Source: SIG440 sp045645805 (GTDB lineage Bacteria; Bacillota; Clostridia; Monoglobales; Monoglobaceae). Taken from it: a stretch of 64,000 nt of DNA. The notes under the pieces are model-generated. The model did no database searches and had not been told where the DNA came from. It worked only from the letters and a program-made list of their open reading frames with translations. The translations under genes and the position numbers were made by a program. Of the stretch, positions 58,646 through 64,000 are shown piece after piece. Every line of letters begins with the position of its first letter. Positions within the stretch are counted from its first letter, which is position 1. The stretch is from the NCBI GenBank assembly GCA_045645805.1, contig JAZRJL010000013.1:10576-74575 (forward strand), given 5' to 3'.

Positions 58646-60073
58646 ATGCAGGAAACATTACTTAACATTGTGGCAAAAGCCAATGCGTATCTTTCAGACT
58701 ACATTCTGATTGTTCTTTTGGTTGGTGTAGGCTTGTTCTTCACAATCAAAACAAAGTTTGTTCAGGTACGTTGCTTTGGCGAAGGTATGAAAAAGGTATT
58801 CGGCAACATCAAGCTTTTCGGTGGCAAGCAGGAGGGCGGTATTTCATCGTTCCAGGCACTTGCAACCGCTATTGCGGCTCAGGTTGGTACAGGTAACATC
58901 GTTGGTGCATCAGGTGCTATTTTGGTTGGTGGTCCCGGTGCAATATTCTGGATGTGGGTTATTGCATTCCTTGGTATGGCTACAATCTATGCCGAGGCTG
59001 TTCTTGCTCAGGAAACAAGAATTACTGATAAAAATGGCGAAATCCACGGTGGTCCTGTTTACTATATCAAAAAGGCATTCCCAAATGGCTTTGGTACATT
59101 CCTTGCAGTATTCTTTGCAATAGCAATCACACTTGCTCTTGGATTTATGGGCAGTATGGTTCAGTCAAACTCAATTGCTGAATCCTGTAACACCGCATTT
59201 GGTGTTCCTACATGGATTATTGGTGTAATTCTTGCAGTTGTTTGTGCAATTATCTTTATCGGTGGTATTCAGAGAATTGCAGCTGTTGCTGAAAAGATTG
59301 TTCCAATTATGGCAGTACTCTTCCTGCTTGGCGGCCTTGTTGTTCTTCTTACAAACCTTAAGGGTCTTGTTGAAGCAATTACAATGATATTCAAGTTTGC
59401 ATTCACACCCAACGCTTTAATTGGTGGTGGAATTGGTTATGCTCTTAAGACAGCTATCAGCCAGGGTGCAAAGCGTGGTCTTTTCTCAAACGAAGCAGGT
59501 ATGGGTTCAACACCTCACGCACACGCAATGGCAAATGTTGCAAAGCCTCATGACCAGGGTGTTGTTGCAATGGTAGGTGTTTTCATTGACACATTTGTTG
59601 TTCTTACAATGACAGCACTTGTTGTTATCACAACCCTTTACACAGGTGACGGTATTCTTGCAGGCCTTTCGGGCGATGCTTATACTTCGGCTGTTTCGGG
59701 TGCAGAGGCAATTGTTTCAAAAACAAACGCAATGCAGCAGGCAGTAACAGCAGGCTTCCCAAGCTTTATGAGCAGTATCGGAAGCGGTTTTGTCGCAATT
59801 TGTCTTTTGTTCTTTGCGTTTACAACAATTATCAGCTGGAACTTTTTCGGTAAGATTAACGTTCAGTATCTCTTCAAAAACAACAAAACTGCAACAATTA
59901 TTTATTCAGTAATTGCTATTGCATTTTTGTTCCTTGGAACACTTGCATCAAACGACCTTGTTTGGGAGCTTACAGACTTCTTTAACTACCTGATGGTTAT
60001 TCCCAACGTAATTGCTCTCGTTGCACTTTATAAAGTTGTTGTAAGAAACGCAACAAACAAAAAAGATAAATAA
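58646..60073 (+). CDS. Alanine/glycine:cation symporter (AGCS family)
   Basis: 475-residue sodium/amino-acid symporter. Family block ALATAIAAQVGTGNIVGAS near residue 70 and GGPGAIFWMW, about eleven membrane segments, then NEAGMGSTPHAHA. It imports glycine or alanine with Na+; the glycine riboswitch upstream argues for glycine. ATG 58646 has AGGAGG at 58632-58637; a longer in-frame extension into the riboswitch is not coding. Confidence 0.94.
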   Translation: MQETLLNIVAKANAYLSDYILIVLLVGVGLFFTIKTKFVQVRCFGEGMKKVFGNIKLFGGKQEGGISSFQALATAIAAQVGTGNIVGASGAILVGGPGAIFWMWVIAFLGMATIYAEAVLAQETRITDKNGEIHGGPVYYIKKAFPNGFGTFLAVFFAIAITLALGFMGSMVQSNSIAESCNTAFGVPTWIIGVILAVVCAIIFIGGIQRIAAVAEKIVPIMAVLFLLGGLVVLLTNLKGLVEAITMIFKFAFTPNALIGGGIGYALKTAISQGAKRGLFSNEAGMGSTPHAHAMANVAKPHDQGVVAMVGVFIDTFVVLTMTALVVITTLYTGDGILAGLSGDAYTSAVSGAEAIVSKTNAMQQAVTAGFPSFMSSIGSGFVAICLLFFAFTTIISWNFFGKINVQYLFKNNKTATIIYSVIAIAFLFLGTLASNDLVWELTDFFNYLMVIPNVIALVALYKVVVRNATNKKDK

Positions 60074-60089
60074 GCTTTTAAGCAAACAT

Positions 60090-60117
60090 GGCTGAGTCAT
60101 TATGGCTCAGCCTTTTT
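60090..60117 (+). terminator. Terminator after the symporter gene
   Basis: GGCTGAG (60090-60096) / CTCAGCC (60106-60112) followed by TTTTT. Confidence 0.85.
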
Positions 60118-60137
60118 AATTTATTTATAAAAAACTC

Positions 60138-60191
60138 TTGACAAAATAAGGTTACAGATGTAAACTATACCTAAATAGGTTACAAATGTAA
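60138..60191 (+). promoter_or_regulatory. blaI-type promoter with two operators
   Basis: TTGACA (60138-60143), 17 bases, TAAACT (60161-60166). Two operator dyads of the BlaI/MecI type: TTACAGATGTAA (60152-60163), overlapping the -10, and TTACAAATGTAA (60180-60191), in the leader, 28 bases apart. Autorepression is expected. Confidence 0.75.
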
Positions 60192-60209
60192 ACTGAAGGA
60201 GAGGGTATA

Positions 60210-60584
60210 ATGAAAAATGAAATAAGTATAAGTGAGACCGAATGGAAGGTTATGGAGCTTTTGTGGGAGAGAGAGCCGCTTACAATAGGTGAGATAAGGG
60301 ACGGATTAAAGACAACAGGTTGGAGTGATTCTACCATTAAAACATTGGTAAGACGTCTTTGCCAAAAAGGAGCGGTTGAGGCTGATGATACTTTGGGTCA
60401 GTTTAGATACAAGACTTTGGTTCAGGAAAATGAATGTCGATTAAAGGAGACAAAAAATCTTATTAATCGTGTTTATCATGGCTCGGTAAAAATGCTTATG
60501 GCAAATCTTGTTTCGGATACAAATTTGACCGAAGAGGATGCAAAAAAGCTTTTAGAAATAATTGACAAGATTGAGGAGGATTAG
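60210..60584 (+). CDS. BlaI/MecI-family repressor
   Basis: 124-residue winged-helix repressor. SETEWKVMELLWEREPLTIGEI near the N terminus, recognition region GWSDSTIKTLVRRLCQKG, and a C-terminal dimerisation tail (LTEEDAKKLLEIIDKIEED). In the family, proteolysis triggered by an M56 sensor inactivates the repressor. It is two bases upstream of the M56 gene and has matching operators in its promoter. Confidence 0.93.
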   Translation: MKNEISISETEWKVMELLWEREPLTIGEIRDGLKTTGWSDSTIKTLVRRLCQKGAVEADDTLGQFRYKTLVQENECRLKETKNLINRVYHGSVKMLMANLVSDTNLTEEDAKKLLEIIDKIEED

Positions 60585-60586
60585 GA

Positions 60587-63244
60587 ATGCCTGCACCAAT
60601 TTTTGAAATGACAGTTTATATGACGATTACAGCGGTTATATTACTCTTGTTCAAGCGTATTTTCAAAAACAAGCTGTCAGCTAAATGGCAGGTATGGATA
60701 TGGGGACTTTTGCTTGTGAGGTTGGTTGTACCCGTGCTTCCGCAAAGTAGTTTTTCAATCTTTAATGCTGTGAATATTCAAACAATCGGCTATGAAACTG
60801 AAAGTGCCAAAGATACCTTGGTTAAAGTCAAATGGCAGCCTTCGCCGATAGCTGAAGATGAGATGTTTGGTGACCAATGGGCATCCGCATATGTTAATCT
60901 GGAGGGCAATGCGACAGAAGAAAAAAGAGGGGCAGTTTTGGGTAAAATTGCTGAAATTATTTGGTTTGCCGGGGCAGGAACGTTTCTTTTGTATTTCTTG
61001 TTTGGATACTTAATTTGCATTTACAGGGCAAGGGTGTATGATGAAACAGAAAATGAGGAGCTTAAACAAATTCTTGATAAGAGCTGTAAACGACTGGGGG
61101 TAAGACAAAAGGTAAGGCTGTTTGTCGGTGATGGAGTTACCCCGATGCTTGTGGGGGTTTTAAGACCGAGGATTTTAGTAACCAACGGATATTCAGATAA
61201 AGAATATGAGGACATAATTATACACGAGTTATGCCATCTTAAAAATGGTGATATATTTGTCATATGGCTTGCGATGATTGTTCTTTGCCAAAACTGGTTC
61301 AATCCTGTTATGTGGTATTCGTTTTTTGTGCTGCGACGTGATATTGAGGTTTACTGTGACAGCCGTGCACTTGAATTTGTTGAAAGTAAAAAGGAATATG
61401 CACAGCTGCTTCTCAAAACCGCATTAAAGAAAAATCGGTTTGTAGTCGGTACGACAGCTTTGCAGAATGGGGAAAAAGAGGTAGAAAGACGAATTAAATA
61501 TATGGCATATTTTAAAAAGCCAAAGGTGCTGTGGAGCATTGTTCTTGTCTTGCTTGCGGTTGTTATATCCGCTTTATGTCTTACAAATTCCTTTGCAAAT
61601 TGCGAAATGAGCGATGAAAGAAAAGCGGAATTTAAGGACAGACTTGTGGGGTCCGTAATGGCACAGCTTGCTTATGCAGATGATGAAAGGGTGGTTTTTT
61701 ATTACTCAGACGGTTTGTTTGTTTACAGTATTCCTGACCAAAAGCTTGTAAGGGAATATGATATTTCAAAACTCAACTGCGGAACACATCGTCAGGGCAG
61801 CTCGGGACTTGAAATAACAGTTACCGATGATGGAAAAACCGCATATCTGATAAATTACGGTTTGAGGGATGAAATCGAAGACTTTGATAATTACATAATA
61901 AATCTGGATACGGGCAGAGTGAAAACTACGGATGTCCTGAAAACTGAAAACCCCTTTAAAGGCTTTGGTGATGCATTTACACTTGAAGATACAAGGGGTT
62001 GGTTCAGCAACCAATATGCCGAAACAAAGCAAAGTATTATATATCTTACGGTGCGTGCGTCGAGAATAGAGCATCTTGAAATAGTAATAAGAGATAAGGT
62101 GACAGGTAAACAGAGAGAGCTTTATCCATTTGAAGAAGAGCTTAATAATACGGTTTTGTTTTCGCCGGGTGACATCAAAGACATTACCTCGGCACGGCTT
62201 GTAACCCCTGAGGGCGAAGCTTGTGTGCTTGAGGATAAGTCAAAGCTGAAACGCCTTGAGGCGCCTTTGGGGAATGCAGAAAAGACAGGGGCATCGGGAT
62301 GTCCCTTTGATGGTGTGCTTATAATAAGCCGTGCAGATGGAACAAAAGGCAGAGTAAATCTTGCAACCGACAGCTGTTGTCAGTTTGTGGGCAAAAATAA
62401 TGAAAACTTTTGCTATGATGACAGCAACTCTGTTTTTCTTACTCTTTTTGGATTAAGCGACTGGCCGCAACACGCAGATGATGGCAGTTTTTACAGCAGA
62501 GTAAAGAGCTATATGTTTGATGCATTTACAAAAAGATATTCGCCACATTATGAAATACTTGATTTAAGTATAACCCATTGGGAGGAAATATCACCAACTG
62601 AGGCAAGGTTTTTCTATAAAATGGTTCATAAGAATTTTGATAAAGACCCCGACAGCATACCATATATAAAGGCGGCAAAGGAAAGGGGAGAGTATATCTA
62701 TGAAACCTACAAAAAGGAATATCTTGAACCCAAAACGGGGACTTATGATTTAAAAGCTGTTGAAGAGGGTGGCGAAATTACAATTTATGCCAATCTTGCC
62801 GGCAAGGGCGAATTGTGGCAAAAGTTTGACCCTAAAAGCATAGTTAATCCAATGACCAGTTTTGTCCCAAAGGAAGACGACCGCACATTTGAATGGCCCT
62901 GTCCCGGAATTTATGAAATATCACGTTACTTTACGGGCGAGTATAATCACGCAGGCGTTGACATAAACGCTGAGAAAGGTGCGCCGGTTGTTGCGGCAAC
63001 GGACGGTACGGTAACAAAGGCTGAATACCAAAAGGAGCTTGGCAATTATATAGAAATTTCAGACGGTGCAGGAATTGTAACAAGATATGCCCATCTTGAT
63101 GAAATGAATGTGCAAGTGGGTGATACAGTAAAAAGGAATGTGGTTATAGGAAAGGTTGGGCAGACAGGGCTTGCCACAGGATCACATTTGCATTTTGAAA
63201 TAAAAATTAATGAAACGTTTATAGATCCAATGTTATACTTTTAA
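60587..63244 (+). CDS. M56 (BlaR1/MecR1-like) sensor peptidase fused to an M23 peptidase domain
   Basis: 885 residues. N-terminal BlaR1-type membrane segments (about 5-25, 35-55, 125-145), the zinc peptidase motif HELCHLKNGD near residue 215 in a cytoplasmic loop with a further EVYCDSRALE, another membrane helix (about 310-335), a long extracytoplasmic region of about 420 residues with beta-propeller-like stretches, and a C-terminal M23 domain with NHAGVDINAEKGAPVVA (HxxxD), TRYAHLDEM and GSHLHFEI (HxH). The penicillin-binding sensor domain of BlaR1 is replaced. It probably signals wall damage to the BlaI-type repressor. Confidence 0.88.
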   Translation: MPAPIFEMTVYMTITAVILLLFKRIFKNKLSAKWQVWIWGLLLVRLVVPVLPQSSFSIFNAVNIQTIGYETESAKDTLVKVKWQPSPIAEDEMFGDQWASAYVNLEGNATEEKRGAVLGKIAEIIWFAGAGTFLLYFLFGYLICIYRARVYDETENEELKQILDKSCKRLGVRQKVRLFVGDGVTPMLVGVLRPRILVTNGYSDKEYEDIIIHELCHLKNGDIFVIWLAMIVLCQNWFNPVMWYSFFVLRRDIEVYCDSRALEFVESKKEYAQLLLKTALKKNRFVVGTTALQNGEKEVERRIKYMAYFKKPKVLWSIVLVLLAVVISALCLTNSFANCEMSDERKAEFKDRLVGSVMAQLAYADDERVVFYYSDGLFVYSIPDQKLVREYDISKLNCGTHRQGSSGLEITVTDDGKTAYLINYGLRDEIEDFDNYIINLDTGRVKTTDVLKTENPFKGFGDAFTLEDTRGWFSNQYAETKQSIIYLTVRASRIEHLEIVIRDKVTGKQRELYPFEEELNNTVLFSPGDIKDITSARLVTPEGEACVLEDKSKLKRLEAPLGNAEKTGASGCPFDGVLIISRADGTKGRVNLATDSCCQFVGKNNENFCYDDSNSVFLTLFGLSDWPQHADDGSFYSRVKSYMFDAFTKRYSPHYEILDLSITHWEEISPTEARFFYKMVHKNFDKDPDSIPYIKAAKERGEYIYETYKKEYLEPKTGTYDLKAVEEGGEITIYANLAGKGELWQKFDPKSIVNPMTSFVPKEDDRTFEWPCPGIYEISRYFTGEYNHAGVDINAEKGAPVVAATDGTVTKAEYQKELGNYIEISDGAGIVTRYAHLDEMNVQVGDTVKRNVVIGKVGQTGLATGSHLHFEIKINETFIDPMLYF

Positions 63245-63251
63245 AATGAAG

Positions 63252-63280
63252 CAAGGAAGACTTCTGTCTTCCTTGTTTTG
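63252..63280 (+). terminator. Terminator after the M56-M23 gene
   Basis: CAAGGAAGAC (63252-63261) / GTCTTCCTTG (63266-63275) with a TTCT loop, followed by TTTTG. Confidence 0.9.
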
Positions 63281-63339
63281 CTATATATTCTGTAAATTTT
63301 TGTTTTTTACAAAAATATCTTTTTTTTTCTGCGTTTCTA

Positions 63340-63368
63340 TTGACAATTCTTTTGTTTTGTTGTATTAT
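63340..63368 (+). promoter_or_regulatory. Promoter of the glycyl radical enzyme gene
   Basis: TTGACA (63340-63345), 17 bases, TATTAT (63363-63368). Confidence 0.75.
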
Positions 63369-63420
63369 GTATATGTTAAAAAAGAAAAATGGGTGATTTT
63401 CTCAAAGGAGGAATTGCAAT

Positions 63421-64000
63421 ATGAATAGATTTTTTACTGATGATATACAGGTATCACCTCGTATTGAAAGGCTGAAGGCTGCACTTTATGCCAAAATGCC
63501 TGAAATTGAGGCTGATCGTGCGGTTATTATTACTGAAAGCTATAAGCAGACCGAGGGGCTTCCTATAATCACAAGACGTGCAAAGGCGTTTAAGGCGATT
63601 ATGGAAAAGCTTCCTATTACAATTCGTGATGACGAGCTTATAGTTGGCAGTGCCACAAAAGCCCCCCGTGGCTGTCAGGTGTTTCCTGAATTTTCGTTTA
63701 AATGGATGGAGGCAGAGCTTGACACAGTTGAAACCAGAGCGGCAGACCCATTTTATATTGCAGAAGAAACAAAGGCAACCTTGAGGGAAGCCTATAAATA
63801 CTGGGACGGTAAAACAACAAGCGACCTTGCAACATCGTATATGCGTCCCGAAACTCTTGATGCCATTGAACATAACATTTTTACAGCGGGCAACTATTTC
63901 TACAACGGTGTAGGACATGTTACCGTAATGTATGAAGAGGTTTTGGAGATTGGCTTTAGTGGTATAATTAAAAAAGCTAAAGCGGAGCTTGAAAAGATTG
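63421..64000 (+). CDS. Glycyl radical enzyme (PFL-like), 3' truncated by window edge
   Basis: First 193 residues of a pyruvate formate-lyase-like glycyl radical enzyme. The N terminus has SPRIERLKAALYAKMPEIEA, a Tyr-rich SYKQTEGLPIITRRAKAF and RDDELIVGSATKAPRGCQVF, the layout of the dehydratase-type members (glycerol, hydroxyproline, choline lyase relatives) rather than true PflB. The catalytic Cys and glycyl loop are beyond the window, so the substrate cannot be named. AAAGGAGG precedes ATG 63421; its own promoter lies 53 bases upstream. Confidence 0.85.
   Translation, partial: MNRFFTDDIQVSPRIERLKAALYAKMPEIEADRAVIITESYKQTEGLPIITRRAKAFKAIMEKLPITIRDDELIVGSATKAPRGCQVFPEFSFKWMEAELDTVETRAADPFYIAEETKATLREAYKYWDGKTTSDLATSYMRPETLDAIEHNIFTAGNYFYNGVGHVTVMYEEVLEIGFSGIIKKAKAELEKI

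Overview
The window reads as a chromosomal segment of a low-GC, strictly anaerobic Gram-positive bacterium of the class Clostridia, possibly an Oscillospiraceae-like gut lineage (the rank below class is inference). The evidence is AGGAGG-type ribosome binding sites, a Gram-positive dcw cluster with divIB, DUF881 and sbp-like genes, a MurE with the DNPR motif of meso-diaminopimelate ligases, an electron-bifurcating [FeFe]-hydrogenase, a glycyl radical enzyme, GatCAB next to AspRS, and SpoVB/SpoVD-like proteins.

Layout. 1-8738: tail of a SpoVB/MurJ-like flippase, mazG and rqcP (the yabM-yabN-yabO order of Bacillus), then rny-ymdB, pgeF, a solute-binding lipoprotein and dinB. 8777-18292: a hydrogenase locus in two blocks. 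The first is a regulatory block (two DRTGG proteins, an RsbW-like ATPase, a sensory-type hydrogenase, an FAD oxidoreductase, a PHP protein). The second is the structural block hydC, HATPase, ferredoxin-like, hydB, hydA. 18418-18795: tRNA-Leu and an unusual array of seven hairpins. 18987-34421: the dcw cluster from mraZ to ftsZ, without murD. 34548-37820: secG, a shortened RNase R and fabG. 37918-41732, minus strand: polysaccharide deacetylase, M23 peptidase, CpXC protein and metA with a structured leader. 42018-47645: OPT transporter with a PqqD-like partner, a cysteine-synthase-like enzyme, a CofE-like ligase and a GMP synthase ATPase subunit. 47646-53167: an accessory patch (truncated integrase, IS256-family element, araC/MATE pair, repeat-rich DNA). 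53168-58286: T-box, aspS, gatC, an apparently amidase-dead gatA, gatB. 58378-60073: glycine riboswitch and an alanine/glycine symporter. 60138-63244: BlaI-type repressor with two operators and an M56-M23 fusion sensor. 63421 to the end: start of a glycyl radical enzyme.

How the parts fit. HydABC couples NADH and reduced ferredoxin to H2, and the block upstream looks like its sensor/regulator module. The dcw cluster, the M23/deacetylase operon and the BlaI/M56-M23 pair all concern peptidoglycan. A His-type AspRS beside GatCAB suggests the indirect route to Asn-tRNA, which makes the loss of two of three catalytic residues in this GatA notable.

The most unusual signals are the GTGAAAT/ATTTCAC hairpin array beside tRNA-Leu, the degenerate GatA, the RNase R without cold-shock domains, the pseudoknot-capable metA leader and the M56-M23 fusion. 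All calls come from reading the sequence; no database search was run.
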